Below the pieces are notes generated by a model. That model was given only the letters and a program-made list of their open reading frames with translations. It was not told where the DNA came from and did no database searches. The position numbers were made by a program, and so were the translations under genes. Below, in pieces: positions 1 through 14,259 of a stretch of DNA of 64,000 bases. Every line of letters begins with the position of its first letter. Position 1 is the first letter of the stretch. Origin of the DNA: Flaveria trinervia (lineage: Eukaryota; Streptophyta; Magnoliopsida; Asterales; Asteraceae); the NCBI GenBank assembly GCA_025506515.1, contig CM046452.1, positions 98,798,311 to 98,862,310 on the forward strand, given 5' to 3'.

Positions 1-1571
1 TTTTGAATACAAGGTTTTTTTCTAAATATATATACCTAAATTCAAAGTTAAAGTAGTAATTTTATCCTAGGATACTCTTTGTAAATGATACGACTACGAA
101 ATTAAATAATTCTTGTCGTTTTTGACATGATTTAAACACATGAATGCAATACTTTGGTGGTTTTGGTGTGAACTTTTGTTTATTTTGGTCTTAGGATATT
201 CAATTGATGACGTCATAAACTTAGCAATTAAGGTTCGCAATAGACAAAGAATGTGGGACCCAAAGACGAAATGGAGATGCTTGTGGGTTACAAAAGATCT
301 ACATGAAAGTGGTATTTAACATATTCCCGTTTCCCTTTAATCATTCATCCACTAATTACTTACATCTTTCTATGCACACACACGTATATACAGGATCCAT
401 AAAATAAGAACTTAACTTTTGATAAGAACATAAAAATCATAAACTCATCTTTTAATCTTAAAAATTAAAGAAAAAAGTATAATGATTATTGTTATCTAGT
501 GAATTAGCTGGTTTTAATTATTTCTACTCTAATTTCCTAACTCTTACCAAATTTTAACTAGATATTTTGTTTTTATAGTGTGGTTTGAGATTTTTTTTTA
601 TGTACTCACAGGTGCTCATATTATGTGACATTAAGCCTAGACATATGTAAGTCTACTGTTTAATTGTATAGTTTTAAAGCTTTTACACAGATACGATGTG
701 AATCATCAACAAGTTCAACATATTTATCAACCTGAACATATGTATTTTAAGGTGACATGCACATATCCACATGTGGGCATAATAAAAATCTCATGAGAGC
801 AAACGGGTAGGTAACAAAACAAGCGTTTACACGTGTACATAAAAAGATATATGTAAAGTTTACATGAACTAAAAGACAACTTTTTTATAATTTAGTTAGT
901 AATTCTAATTTTATACGTAAAATGTATGAAAGATGAATGAGAGTGAGATAATCATGAACTATTATAAAAAATGTAGGTTGTTTGTAACAAAGTACGAGTT
1001 TATACCTTTATCAAATTTAGTTAGTGTTTCTAATTTTGCATTTAGTTACTATCATCATGGAACATTTTTAATCGTTGTCATAAATTCACAATCTAAAGGT
1101 TAGATGAGTTATAATTACAAGTTACAAGTTCTGAGTAAATTTAAAAGTTCTGAAATGATTAATTTATCTCATATACATACTATAATTGATTGTTTTATTG
1201 GCTAGAATGTTAAATAAAAATAATATATTAAATCTAATACTAAGCAGGATTTAAACTTATTAAAAAGAATGGATTCTTTTTGTTTTTTGTTTTTCCTCCA
1301 TTGATAACTTATCTTGAATTTAATAAAGAAAACTGTCGTTTTAAGGCCCTTCTTGAATCTTGACCATGGTTAATGCTTCATGTCAATTCCATCTCATTTT
1401 TGTTTGTCATTTATTGTTCTGTTCTAACTGAATATACCTATTTTATCATGTTACCGTATTTCATCTCAGTCAGTTTAAATTTACCATACCTTTTTAACTA
1501 TTAATATTTAATACAAGGTTTTTAGTGAAATTAAGATGATGAAGCCTGATGAAGGTGATATATGTTGTAGT
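1..1571. other. AT-rich intergenic DNA
   Basis: No coding region, RNA gene or element border is recognisable on either strand. The sequence is strongly AT-rich with frequent stops in all frames. It is the distal 3' flank of the U2AF65 gene, which lies on the minus strand further right. Confidence 0.6.
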
Positions 1572-1762
1572 CAGTGGCGGAGCTTGAACACTCTTGTATA
1601 AGGGGCGGGGGCGAAAATATTTTTTTACGGAAACGAACTTAATATTTATATAAAAATTTACACTAACGGGCCAAAATTTTACACTACTGACTTAAATTTG
1701 ATACTATCAACAAAAAAAAGAGGGGTGGTAGTCCCCCCGGCCCCTACCATCCTCCACCGATG
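1572..1762. mobile_element. Short hAT-like MITE
   Basis: The left end CAGTGGCGGAG is mirrored by the right end CTCCACCGATG (imperfect terminal inverted repeat). The interior is non-coding, G-rich near the left end and C-rich near the right. The flanks GTTGTAGT and GTTGTCTC resemble a decayed 8-bp target duplication, as expected for hAT elements. The TIR motif is common in plant non-autonomous elements. Family assignment is inference. Confidence 0.5.
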
Positions 1763-4575
1763 GTTGTCTCTAACTTTTGTCATGTTTATTTTAACATTGT
1801 ATTGTATACCATAATACTAGACATTATCCGCATCAATATAGATCTTAATACATGTGAGACAAAGATAAATCACAAAAATATGAGTCTGAACTCATAAGGA
1901 TGTGACATAACCTTACTAAATATTCTTAGTAATGAAACATTTAAATTAATGTTTTTAAGGAAAATGTCAGCTAGTTATTTTTTATTATAAATTTTTTTTG
2001 TGACTTTATTTTGTTAAAAGTCACTGTTGAACTTTAAAGTTTTGATAATATGTAAAGAAAGAAGCAAAAGGGGAGAAAAGGTATATTTTTATCTTCTATG
2101 GGGACAAGTAACTATGCATTTGCAATGGTCCTTGGGTTGTTTTATGCAAAACATGGTGGATGATTCTTGAGGATATATGTTTATTTTGCTTTCTCAAGAT
2201 ATACTCACAACCCATTCTTGATTCATTTGTTTTCTCAACAAATATTCTGAACAAATATTGGGCAAAAAGCTTATCATCAAATATTAAGAAGAGTATAAAC
2301 ACTTAACTAAACTTCCTTCCCATGTAATCACATTGAACCATCATACTCATCGATTGATTGAGTGACATCGCCAACTTCTTGGCGTAAAGCTTCCAATTCA
2401 GTAAGAGAATCGCCCTAAGGTGGCAATCTCCACTGGTTTTGTTATCGACGTTGTGCATGTATAGGGGCACCCTTTTCGCTTAACTTGCAATTTCGGTTTG
2501 GTTCAAACACAATGATTAGGGAAGTGATGTATTAACCATCCATATCTCATAGCAAGGGTGGATCCATAGTAAAACCAGTGTCATGATAGAGTCAAATTCT
2601 TTTGTGTTATATTGTACTTGAAAGTCATTTTCCATGTGTTACTTATTTACTAACTGAGTGATAATTTAATGATAATATATGAAGTGTTACACCATCAGAA
2701 AAATTATAAACCTATCTATGCCCGTTATTACTTAAATAATTTGCGTAAGGTTGTATGTGGTTCTAACTCGTTAAATTCAATAAGTTTATATTTGATATCG
2801 ATATTATATGTTTTGACAAATGATATAAACAATCTTTTAAAGCCAATTAAAGAATTTTGAATTTAAACATTTTAATACTGTGTAATTTCATATGAAGCCA
2901 TAATCAATGCAATTTTATAAGTTCTAACTATTCTTTATAAAAATAACCAGTCCGATAAAATAATAACATTTTGTATAAAATATATATTCTATATGATGAT
3001 TCATGGCTTAATTGTTGATGCTTTTATTGAATTAGGTAATGATTTTCTCCCTCAAAAATCTTTTTGTTTTCATAATAGAAAGAAAAAAGAGCATCAGTCC
3101 TTGACAAAAGGAATAACGTGTTCGCATTTATCAACTAATAAACACATCATTGGCCTTTTTAACTTTATAAAAGTTGCTCTTTTCGTATGTAAACATAACA
3201 TTTGAAGTTGAGATGGGCTAAACAACATTTAGCAGTAGTCGTACTGTCACAGTACGCTAAAAATTAATAAAAGTGACATTATATAGGCGTGTGGAATTAT
3301 ACAACAGATACGTTTTAATCTAGTCAAATTATACAATAAGTCACTTTTATAAAATATAAAACTTTTTAATTAATGAGTTCAAATGGGCCAGCAACACCCA
3401 TGATCATTGTTTCTAGTTACCACCTACTAATCACACATGTTATTGTCAACACCACCTCCATCGCTACTTGTCTCCTTAAAAATAATATAATATGTTAATG
3501 TGAATCTGTTATCAAAAAGTTCATAAACCCATCATACTTTGTTAATCAAAGGGATTTAGTAAAAGATATCTTACGCTGGACAAGTGTCTTCCATGACAAG
3601 TAAAAACAAACGATCACCGGAAGTTAACGATCTTCTTTTGTACTTCTATTTATGAAAACATTCAGAGTAAAGCTAGATACCCTAGAGCAATGTCACATAA
3701 GTTATACCTTTATAGAAGCCATGATCATAGAGTACATTGCTTCATAACATTTACAAACAATAAAATATAACATATATTTCACCTGTATTCTTGCCATTCA
3801 ATGATAAACCTTACCCTTTCGGGTGAAGAAGCTATTATCACTCAATTATGCATCTGTTTCAAGTTATAATAGCATTGGAATCATCACTCCCCAATACACG
3901 TATTGTAACCACATATACTTCTATACCGATACCAAAGGATAACATTGAATCATTGCAATGTAGCATAAAGGGTGCTGCACCTCTGAAAAATATTACAGGT
4001 ATGTATCCAAGTGGACATGTGAACCATTGCATCCTTGTGGTGCATTTCTTTGCTGTGATGTCCCTATATTGCAATTGCTATGTATTCCCTTGTTTAAAGG
4101 GCGAATACAAATTGTGGATTACTTGAACACACTATTAGATGATTGCATTGATCAATACACTCACTATTAGATGATTGCATTGATCAATACACTCACTCAA
4201 CCCTTAGATATCCCTCAGGAATGACATACACAACCAAACATTGTCAATGTATAATATCATAAATTAACCATTTGCGACCTTTATACAAACTACTTAACAT
4301 ATAAGTATCTAACCACGCCGAATCAATGTGTGTGTGAATGTCTAAACATAAATTACTAAATATACACTTCAGATTGTATACTAAAAGGGGGTCGATACTA
4401 GATATTGTGAAGTATAAACGGATAAGAAGGAAAAGGGAAACAAAAGCAAAATAGATAGCATGAGTTCTAACCAGATATCCAAGACGACATTACACAACTC
4501 TATGTTCTAGCAGAAAAAGAGAAAAGAGTATTATTATAATAGTAACACAAGCAAAGACTACAGATGGTTATAAAA
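1763..4575. other. Intergenic DNA downstream of U2AF65
   Basis: No gene is recognised. Short open frames here (for example around 2096-2302 and 3848-4126) have no recognisable domain and look like chance. The part just below 4576 is the 3' UTR side of the U2AF65 gene; no polyadenylation site could be fixed with confidence. Confidence 0.55.
4131..4194. repeat. 32-bp tandem duplication
   Basis: Two adjacent identical copies of a 32-base unit beginning ACTATTAGATGATTG (4131-4162 and 4163-4194). No function is evident. Confidence 0.9.
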
Positions 4576-7500
4576 TTATCCATCATAATCTCCCTGATTA
4601 AACTTATCCTCCGGGTAAAAACTCGCCACAACTTGGTTCCCACCGAACTTCCTTCCATTCAATCCTGCCCGCGCTTTTGTTGAGCTTTCTGTGTCTGCAT
4701 ACTCCAGGAAAACCTACATAGATGAAAAACACCAAATTGTGAGTTTGTTTTAATGGTGATTTAACACAGTAATGGAAGGACTAGATTAAACTAACCTTGC
4801 CAACCCCTGCTACTGGTTCCCCATTAGGATTTGGGCGTGGTATGACCACATTGACTAGACTACCTGCAAAAATAGTTTGAATATTGAGATCATAAACTAT
4901 TATTTAGCATTGAATATTTAACATACGAAAACAAAGAGGTGGCTAAGAGCATGTATATCAAAAAAGATATAGAAACCAGAATACAAATACCAACTTACAA
5001 ATTTTCCGCATTCTATTTTCATGTCTTCCAATATGTCTTCATAATCTTCATCATTTACAAGCTCTTCTTCAGTTACTACTTGAGTCAAAGATAGAACCTT
5101 GGTAGGAGGTGTGCCAATCGCCCCAGGTTGCAACATCAATCTCTGCAAACGGAAGAAGTTAAGATAATAAAATAATAATAATAAGAACAGGACCGTAAAA
5201 CATGAAGACAGGGCAGAAATGTATTTAATTACATATAAACTCCTAAGTTATTTTATCAAAAAACGAAATAGATTACTCTTCCAAGTAGATAGTTTTGTAA
5301 TCATGTGAGACATTAATTTTGGTCCATGCAAAAGCAAGGTAGAACTTTAACCTGCAATGCAATTTGTTGTTGTGCGTGTAAAAGGACACTCTCCTGTTCA
5401 GGTTTCGGTTGGATTTGACCTTGGTTAGCCCGTCTAACCGTGAGGGTTTTGTCACCCATCTTGATACCATTAAGAGCTGCACAAGCAATATCTGTGACAG
5501 ATAGATCTTGATATACACAGAATGCATAACCCTTTGAGTTGCCAGTTTCTCTGTCTTTCACAAGATCAAATCCCCGAAGAGCCCCAAAAGACTCCAGTAG
5601 CTCCCTAACCTGAGCCTCAGTGAAATAGTAAGGAAGCCCACCCACAAAAATGCGGTCAGGACCCTCAAGCCCACCAGCTGAACCAGGATTTAGCCCAACA
5701 GCAGCCAAGTTTAGGTTGGGATTAGGTTGACTTGGACCAAGAGTAGCAGCTAGTGAGGGATTGTAATCACTTGGCCTCCTAACCTTTACAGGGGCGCCCT
5801 GAAAAATAAGAATAAACATGATAGCAGAGATTAACAAACAACCTTATCATGCCTGCTCATAATTCTAATCATGCACACTACATAAAAAGATCATTAGTTA
5901 CTAGAAAATACCTCAAATATAATGCCATCCAAAGCCATAGCATTACTAGCCTCCTCGACAGATCTCATCTCCACAAAAGCAAACTTCTTTTCATGATTTA
6001 TGTAAACATTGACAACAGCATCACCTGACCATGTTTATGGAAATTATTTTTTAGCATCGAAGCTAGAAAGCTACCTACTTAAGCCAATATGTAATGTACT
6101 AACCTGGACCAGCAGTATTTCCACCAATTGCAGACATAACATGGCTGAAAAAGGTTGCCACAGTCTGCAAAGAAGAACAATAAATTAGAAACAACTGAGT
6201 ACAATCAGATTATTGTATCCTACAATCAATCAAGCGGTTACAAATGGAAACATATTCGAAGATCATGTAGATTTATGTTTCACAACAGAGTGTATATCTA
6301 GCATCCATATTCAGCCCCTCAAGAGTTGGAAATATGTATGGCAATAGATGGGCTCTGCCGTTTGTTACAACAAAGTAAACATACTCAAAATGGCAGCTAA
6401 GTTGACATATATGAAAATCAATAATCAATAAAAATTACATATAAAATCATACAACATGAATATTAAATAAAACCTGTTCATTAGCAGTTGGAGAAAGTCC
6501 ACCAACATAAACCCGCCTTGCATGTCTAGTGGCCTGCATTGCATATTTGTAAGTATTTCACTCGGAACAAAAGTAAAATATATATGAAGCGCGAAAATAA
6601 CTTTCATACAACCTGCTGAGTCATGGCTTGAACTGGCATAACAGGAAGAGCTCCAAACTGCAAATATATATGAGGATAGAAAATCTAAAAAAGATATATA
6701 TAACCAAGTTACAGGTGTGGATAATCTTGTATAGATTAACAAATTACCTGGCCAGATGCCATTGGGAACATGTTCGGGAACATTCCAGGAATGGCTGGGG
6801 AGGGCCCAGGGACCTGACCTGTTGCAACCCACAGAATTACACCTCCAGAAAAAGTATATAAAATTTAAAACCTTCTGTCGCTCAGCCATAGCGATTATGA
6901 ACAACCAATAATTGGGAATTTATTTTAATCTACATTCATGCAGCAGATGTAAAAAAATCTGTAACGCTACCAAAACAAGCAATTCCCAGTTGAAAACAAA
7001 CAAGACCCATCATACCATTGTATTGATTCTTCCTTGTACAAATAAGCTACAGAAGTCGGCTCACACCCATTCTCAGCACAGTGGGGCTAGTAGCCCAACA
7101 TTGCCTTCTTAGACATAAAAAGGAACATAGAACAAACAAAAAACACCAAAACAAAAGACAACCAAAAGCTCTCTCAGTTCAGGATTATGTCACTAAGTAA
7201 GCAATATAAAATTCTGAAATATCCAATATTTTAGGGATGATGACACTGGAACTCTGTGGTACAATTAAAAGTAACTAAATTTGCTTACCAAAATAACACC
7301 ATGCATTTTGGTACGACCTTTCCACACTATATCAAAGAGAAAAAATAAAAGTTATCAAGTTATTAAACTTAGTTACACATGGCTGGACATGTACCTGCAG
7401 TAACAGCAGCAGCACCAGCCAAGATTGCAGAAGCTGGAGGAGCCATATCAAAACCACTAACTCTTTTGCTGTTACAAACACCAAACATGAAGTATATAGT

Positions 7501-9558
7501 TCATATACATATATATGTGCATACACAGGTTTCAGCAAACAGAATGACACAGACAAGGTAGATGGCCCACAGCTAATATAGGTGTATATACCATCTAGCT
7601 TTGGTAATTAAAGTGGGTCACAATAAACTTTGTTTTTAAATACTTTTAGAATTGTATAATACATTACTTATGAAGCATATTAGGTTGATGGATGCTTTTC
7701 AGAAGGTAGGGAACACAGGAAGCAATAGATAATAAGTTTTAATTGTAAAAATTTTCTATAACTACAATTGAACCACTTGGTGCAAAAAAGAAGAATAATT
7801 CAACATAAATGATTAAAAATACCTTTTGGAGCGTGAACGAGAACGCGACCTTGATCTATGTTCAGATTTGCCTCTTGAGCGAGAACGGGATCTACGTCTA
7901 CTACGTCTATCCTCTCTATCTCTGTCATAATCTCTCCGCCTGCAAGCAAATTACAAAATCAAAACAATTTTCAACTAATACATAAAATTCTTTACAATAA
8001 GAAAGAGTATTTCTGATAATAACTTAATGAAATCCACCAAAAATGGACTTGTGATGTGTCAAAAGCAAAGGATAAAAGAGTTACCACGCTTAATGAAAAA
8101 GTAATGCTAAAAAATATTATGATGAAGTTTCTATGCTTAATGAACTACCAACCAACCATACCCACTAAATCCCACACATAGCAAAGCTATTGGTGGGTCT
8201 AAGGAGGATGGGATGTAGGCAAACCTTTACCTCTATAGCTAGGGATAGAAAGGTGGCTTTCAGAGAGACCCTTGCCTCCAAAACACCAAAACTAATGAAC
8301 TACATACACAAAAAGAAAATGGATCCATGTGTCAAAAAAACAATAACTATATTACCTGTCATAATCACGACTCCTGTGATAGTCATCATCGTCTCTATCT
8401 CCTCCCCTTTCCCTTCTCTCACTACGTTCCCTGTGACGGTCTCGATGTCGATCACGATCTTTGTCTCGGTCCCTTTCTCTGTCTCGATCTCTGCTTTTTT
8501 CCCTGTCCCGATCTCTGCTTTTTTCCCTATCTCTGTCCTTGTCCCTCTCTCTATCCCTATCACGGTCCTTATCCCGCCTCTCTCCCTGTCCTTCGACCTG
8601 CTTTTTGAGGGCTCTCTTTCATAGTCACGAGAATCACGCTGTCAACAGAAATTGAAAATATTAACATCCCCACATAACAATAAAATCACAGCCCAAACTT
8701 CTAAATGATCCGGTTCCTAAAGATAATAGCATTATAACCGCTTTCTTTTATAATGTTTTAGAACACTTTGACCCATGGCACTCCTAAGAGATATCTCTAA
8801 GACTTATCAATATAAAATGTTCAAGCAATTCACATTGGCACATTAGTTTCAGGAAACCACTCCGTGTAAGAACCCCATATCTTACTGACCAGAAATTTGA
8901 CTGAAAATCAGAGAGAAGAATTTCAACATCACCTGATCACCGAATCTATAAAAGATCAAACTATTAACATAGTCTCAAGCTATTATCTGTAACGAACCAT
9001 TCCATTGTCGTAGGAATTATATAGCTATCAGTATACTTGCATAAATGTCTTCTAAGGAAAAATCTTTAAAGAACCTAAACTTCATATCTGCGAACTTAAC
9101 AAACATTCAAATTAAACAGTGGTTCATATCATGCTCAGAAGAATGACCCTAAGAACACACTTAAACTTTTAGCAAGTCATCTCCAAAACCCTAAATCAAA
9201 AATCAATATAAACTCAACAAAGAGTCGTTACACACTTCCCCACCGCAAACCTTTCAACATTAAACTAATTCACACTCATAACTTCAATCATAGAACTATG
9301 AACCATCACAAACCAACCTACGCAAAATCCCCTCAATTTAATCCTAAACTTTTAGCCATAATCCTACAACACGATCTGCCAAAAGAAGTATCAGCGATAA
9401 AAGACAAAATTAGGTACCTGTGACTTAGAGTCGCTGAACTCTTCGGTGGCGCCGCCGCCGCCGTGGCTGTTAGCACCACCCTGAGGAGATGAATCTCCGC
9501 CGCGAAAGGGTTCAGCATCTTCACCGTTACCCTCGTACCTTTCTTCGTATTCCGTCAT
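4576..9558 (-). CDS. U2AF65: Splicing factor U2AF large subunit (U2AF65)
   Basis: This is the nuclear pre-mRNA splicing factor that binds the polypyrimidine tract before 3' splice sites and recruits U2 snRNP together with U2AF35. Coding exons on the minus strand: 9418-9558, 8356-8638, 7823-7939, 7395-7468, 6748-6818, 6613-6657, 6474-6533, 6104-6164, 5912-6024, 5352-5798, 4999-5142, 4796-4863, 4576-4713, all with GT-AG borders. The protein is about 587 aa: an acidic, Gly-rich start, a long Arg/Ser/Asp/Glu RS region (about 50-185), RRM1 from about 249 (RVYVGGL, then KKFAFVEM as RNP1), RRM2 from about 371 (RIFVGGL, KGYAFCVY), and a C-terminal UHM-type RRM ending FNQGDYDG. Two single-base deletions break the frame: one in the RS exon near 8570-8590, one at the end of exon 11 near 4999, where KF should be followed by G before SLVNVV. 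Both look like assembly errors in a conserved gene. Confidence 0.95.
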
Positions 9559-9772
9559 CCTCTGGCTTCTGATTGATTTTCAGATCTCCTTGTGTCCCTA
9601 CAATTATCTGCGAGAGGATGATTGTGTATTTGTGTTGAAATTTTTAGGGCTTGTGAATTGAGTTTATAGACGCGATACCTGTTGTTATCTATACCCTAGG
9701 CCTTTAGCCGCCGATATTGTGAATAATAAAATAGCTTCAAGTTCGAAACATTAACCCAACATAATTTATTAA
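9559..9772 (-). promoter_or_regulatory. 5' leader and probable promoter of U2AF65
   Basis: This segment lies directly upstream of the U2AF65 start codon and before the first repeat element. No convincing TATA box is visible, which is usual for housekeeping genes. The extent is inferred from position only. Confidence 0.35.
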
Positions 9773-10149
9773 GTTAATCTCGGTTTTCATTAGGTTTTTT
9801 AAATTGTCTTCACTTGAGTACCAACGTTTATTTTATCTTCATTATTGGCCTAAGTTTTGCGAATCATTTCTATTTTCATCATTTTGACTAACAATTTTAA
9901 AATTTTCTCCAATGTGGTGACAGTGGTGTGTAGTGTTGTGGAGAAATAAGAAAGAGAGAGTGTGTGAGATGAAGTAAAAGTTAAGGTGTTTGGGGTATTT
10001 TGATCTTTTTAATACTCACTTAACAGAAAATTTGAACGCCGTTAGTCAAAAGGACGAAAATAGAAACGATTTGTAAAACTCAGACCAATAATGAAGACAA
10101 AATAAACGTTGGTACTCAAGCGGATACAATTTGCAAAACCGAGATTAAC
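9773..10149. mobile_element. Foldback/MITE-like element with long TIRs
   Basis: The left arm (9773-9892, starting GTTAATCTCGG) and right arm (10041-10149, ending CCGAGATTAAC) are imperfect reverse complements over more than 100 bp. Both contain the shared stretch TTGAGTACCAACGTTTATTTT or its complement. The centre is about 150 bp of non-coding DNA. No clear target duplication was found, so the superfamily is open; arms this long suggest a Mutator-like or foldback type. Confidence 0.75.
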
Positions 10150-10571
10150 TCTGATTTATTTTATTCAAATTTAAATGGGTAAAAGTGTCAAACAATATTA
10201 ATGTTTCATACACCGACTTTATAAATAATAAGAGTTTTCTCATACAATGTTGGTTCAGTTTTAACCATGTAAAGTATTTTAAACACTCTTATGAAAGACA
10301 GGTGCAAAGAACGTGATGAGGAGAGGGGATGAAGAAAATTTTAAAGAATAACCTTCTTATATAAAAAATAAAAGGAGAGAAAAGAGAGCAATGAGAGAAA
10401 ATAAGACATCACGTAAAATTTTTGGCTTACGTTGACATGAATGAGATCTGTGGTGGTTCGATGTCTAGTGTTATATGGGTGATCTTGTATCTACAAAGTG
10501 ACTTGGACAAAAAATCAGTCAAGGTTACATTTTATGATACTATTATTTTCTTAGAGTTAATTATATGAATG

Positions 10572-10774
10572 TTTATTTGATAGAAATGTTTTACGTATTT
10601 AATAATTTCTTTATGAATTTTAGGAGTTTGTTTCTGATATTTATTAAGTTGTAGGTTATTAATAATTTAATAATTTATTAATAACTTTTATTTGATAGAA
10701 ATGTTTTATGTGTTTAATAATTTCTTTATAAATTTTAGATGTCTGTTTCCGGTGTTTATTAAATTGTAGGTCAT
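10572..10774. repeat. Direct duplication of about 88 bp
   Basis: Copies at about 10572-10660 and 10687-10774 share TATTTGATAGAAATGTTTTA, then a poly-AT stretch and TTTATTAA(G/A)TTGTAGGT. They differ by a few substitutions, so the duplication is not recent. Confidence 0.8.
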
Positions 10775-13277
10775 TCGATTGTAGCATCGAAGTTTGCCAT
10801 CAAAAGTGATCCTCCAATAGAACGATCGCGTATCACAACCTCCACATCTAGTGATTACAGGTGTAATGAGTATAGTCGTTTATAACTCACCCGATGTAAA
10901 CCTCCACAATCAGTGAATATCATATCCGATCCATAATAACCAATTTTATAGTTTCTAAAAAACAAACAACTTTGTAAGATGCGAGTAGTATAGTTTGTAA
11001 TTAACTCTTTTTATAAACAACGAATATTTTATTATTATAGCAAGAGGTTAGAAAATTGTATTTCACCCAACAAGAACATTCTAAATTGTGCGACCTATTA
11101 TTTATCAGTGTGTAATTAGCTACCTTTTATTTAAAACCCGTTATATTAATTTCAAAATTTATTTAACCTCTCAATGTATTATTTTTTGTAAACTTAGCAC
11201 CAGGAAAAAGGTAAAATAGTCATATACTCTAGTGGTGTACTTACATTGGTGATTGCTTATCACAAGTTTTAATTCTTGTAATTACAAGTTGATTAGATGG
11301 ACAGTGGTTTTAAAAGTAAATAAATTGTCATTGAAAGTAAATATACTTTTCTAACTTGGAATACTAATTTAGAGAATTAGAGCATTACCCATTGTAGGAG
11401 AAATATAAATGTTGTGGTAATCGTGTTTATTGCCTCCGGATAACTAAATACCATTGTTTTTACTTTCAAGATTTTTAAACAAACTATGAAAAAAGAAAAC
11501 TCTAGGCTTATCTTCAACTGTGGATAAAATATTAGTCTTAATAAGAAGAGCACATGTCACTACGAAATTTATATCTTTAATATAGTGACATGACTATAGA
11601 CCTTAAACATATAATTAAATGTTCATGATGGAGGCTACTTTAAAGTATGACATCAAAGTCTAGGGTGGCCATGTTCGTTGCTACATTGTTGAGAGATTAT
11701 TAACTTATTTATACTTCAAGTTACAGTTTGAACTTTTCTCATAACGAATAAAGTGACAAATTAAGCCTTCAACATGACAAAAACAGAGAAAACAATACAA
11801 ACTCAGGTGTCATATGTACAATAAACACATCCAAAGACTTACCCGTTTAAGAATACACACTCCAAATAAAAAATATATATATGGTACAAAAGAGCCGAAT
11901 GACATTGATATATCCTCTATAAATGCAGTATACTTAATACTTATATATCTGTTTGTAGGATGTTACATGTGTTCTAATATACACTATCAGTTGTATTTGA
12001 CAGTGATCGGTTGAGTACAATTGAACGAACAAGTGATGGTTTATTTTTATGCATGTCATGAAGGGTTTTAACTTGACAAAAATAGTTGCAAAGAAAGACA
12101 ACAAAGTTTCTAAACAATTACACATTGTTCATTTGTACTTTACTTTTTATAGTGAACTTGTACACCCACTAAATCCACTTATAACCTTTATCATTTGCCC
12201 ATAAAATAACTTGAACCATCGCCACTTGAAGTAAAGTCGCAACACATGATATCAATGGGCTGCAAACGCTTTAGTATGGTACACTTCAACACTTCATCCA
12301 GTTGAGCACATCTCAAACTAAATGAAAATTTATGATGCCATCCTATCCGAAGATAGTTTTTGGTTAGGTGATAATAGTAGCATAAAAGAGGGAGACGTTA
12401 TCACCTAATCCAAATCGATCTTATGAATTCACAAAATTTTGGTTTAGAGCTTAAGCTCTGCGTGCTAAAAACAAGAGTTACAACACATTCAGAATCCATA
12501 TACGATCAACCACGTTAGGTTTTGGGACAAAACAGAATTGGTTCCATTGCAATCCGGCATGTAAAAAACCTTAACAAGCAAGAAAATTAAAAGGTTCGGA
12601 TTCTATAGTTCAACTTTAGGTGAAGTCAGGGCATCCAACTGTAACTTTATTTGAATTTGCACTTGTCAAACGTGATCTAATCTGAAACTGCACCTGCCAA
12701 GCTCAACTTTAATTGAGTTTACATTTGCCAACAGCGCCTATATTGCAAATGTTATTGCCAACCATGGCTTCAAGTGTATCTGCTTTTGCAAACCCAACTT
12801 TCTTAAAGATGTTAAATGCCAATGTCAACTTCTAGTGTTGTTTCTAAAGAACTAGCATAATGTATTTCTACTAAAGAATATAACATGTCTAAAGTATCCC
12901 CACCAATGAATCAATGATATATGATGTTTTAGTCATCCAGCATAATTATAAACCACGTCAACTGATTCTTTGTGCAACTGTAATCACAAATGAGATATTA
13001 CCACCCCAACATAATCTTAGAATAAATAGATGGTCTAATGCCACAATGATGAAATTTTACTGAATTCTGATACGCGTGATTAGAAGAATTAAATCTGTTC
13101 TTGTTTGTGAGAAATCATAAACACTAGAAGATATTTTATGGTATTTAGCAATCAAAAAATAGAAGTAAAAGCCTAATTTCATTCCTCGTGGCCTCGTAGG
13201 GAGAGTGCACAGTGAGAAATTCATACTGGCATCAACTAGAAGAGTATTCACATTGCATCAACTAGAAGATAAATTGC

Positions 13278-13381
13278 ATCAAGGACTAGAAGGGTTGTTG
13301 ATACCTTTCTATTAAAAAAGAAGTCCATTGCAGTGGCTAACAGGAATATCATCAAGGACTAGAAGGGTTGTTGATACCTTT
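13278..13381. repeat. 31-bp direct repeat, 73 bp apart
   Basis: The string beginning ATCAAGGACTAGAAGGG occurs at 13278-13308 and again at 13351-13381. Partial further copies (CATCAACTAGAAGA) lie just left. It is a small local duplication in intergenic DNA. Confidence 0.85.
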
Positions 13382-14259
13382 GGAGAATCAATTTAAAAAG
13401 AAGTCAACAGAAGCAGCACCTTCACCACTGTTTCCTAGTCACTCACTCACTCACGCTTCTCCTCCTCTACGAACCAAATTGTCCTCCCTTAGGCACTCCA
13501 ATTTACCATTTTCTTGCAGACTTTCTTTTTTACCTTCAGGGCCTACAAAGTCAGACTTCCAAAGTGCAAACACAGTATACATCAAGCTGAAAGAAAAAAC
13601 AGAAGTCCAAGTAGGTTTACGAAAACACTATTTCTCCAAAAAGAATGACATTAACAGAAAGGAAACGTGAAATTATTGAGTGTCAGTCATGCATTTTGGA
13701 AGTTCATATCTACCAATAGAATGTACTAAAGAGATGAAACTGACTGTTACTAGCTCTATGGTGACAATTTTGATAACCATATTTACTCATTTCCTCATTT
13801 CTCAAAAAATCTAAGAAAAACTCATGAATTATGGCAATGCACCAGCAACAGCATGAAATGGTTGACACCTGGAAACATAAAAGGAAAAAATAATCAGTGT
13901 TTTGGATGGGGATGCCAGATGTAATCCGATTTTTGGTGTTTCTTACAGGGTGTAACAAGGTTACAACATTATGTCAGATTCAGAAATTGCACTAGAATCA
14001 TAACAAATATAAAATGGTAACGTAAATACTAAAATTAAGTAGGAGTGGCAGTAATAGCTTTTAAGTTTTTATAATCAGTTTAACTTGATTATTAACTAAA
14101 ATTCAATAAATTGGAAAGAAAAGAATACTATCAAACCCAACAGGATGGTTTAACCATCTCCGTACACCACACACATGATGCTGAGAACAAGGTCGGCAAT
14201 ATACTAATCAAATAACCTTCCACAGGATTGGTACCTTTCAAGATGAGAAGAATAGATCT

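Larger units (their letters stand above)
10150..14259. other. Intergenic DNA between U2AF65 and RPC5
   Basis: No gene is recognised in about 4.1 kb. Short frames (for example 11814-12014, 13057-13251, 13368-13670) show no domain. The right end is the 3' flank of RPC5. Confidence 0.5.

Noticed and set aside
8190..8655. Plus-strand Ser/Leu/Pro-rich open frames
   Set aside because: They are antisense shadows of the Arg/Asp/Glu/Ser-rich RS exon of U2AF65.
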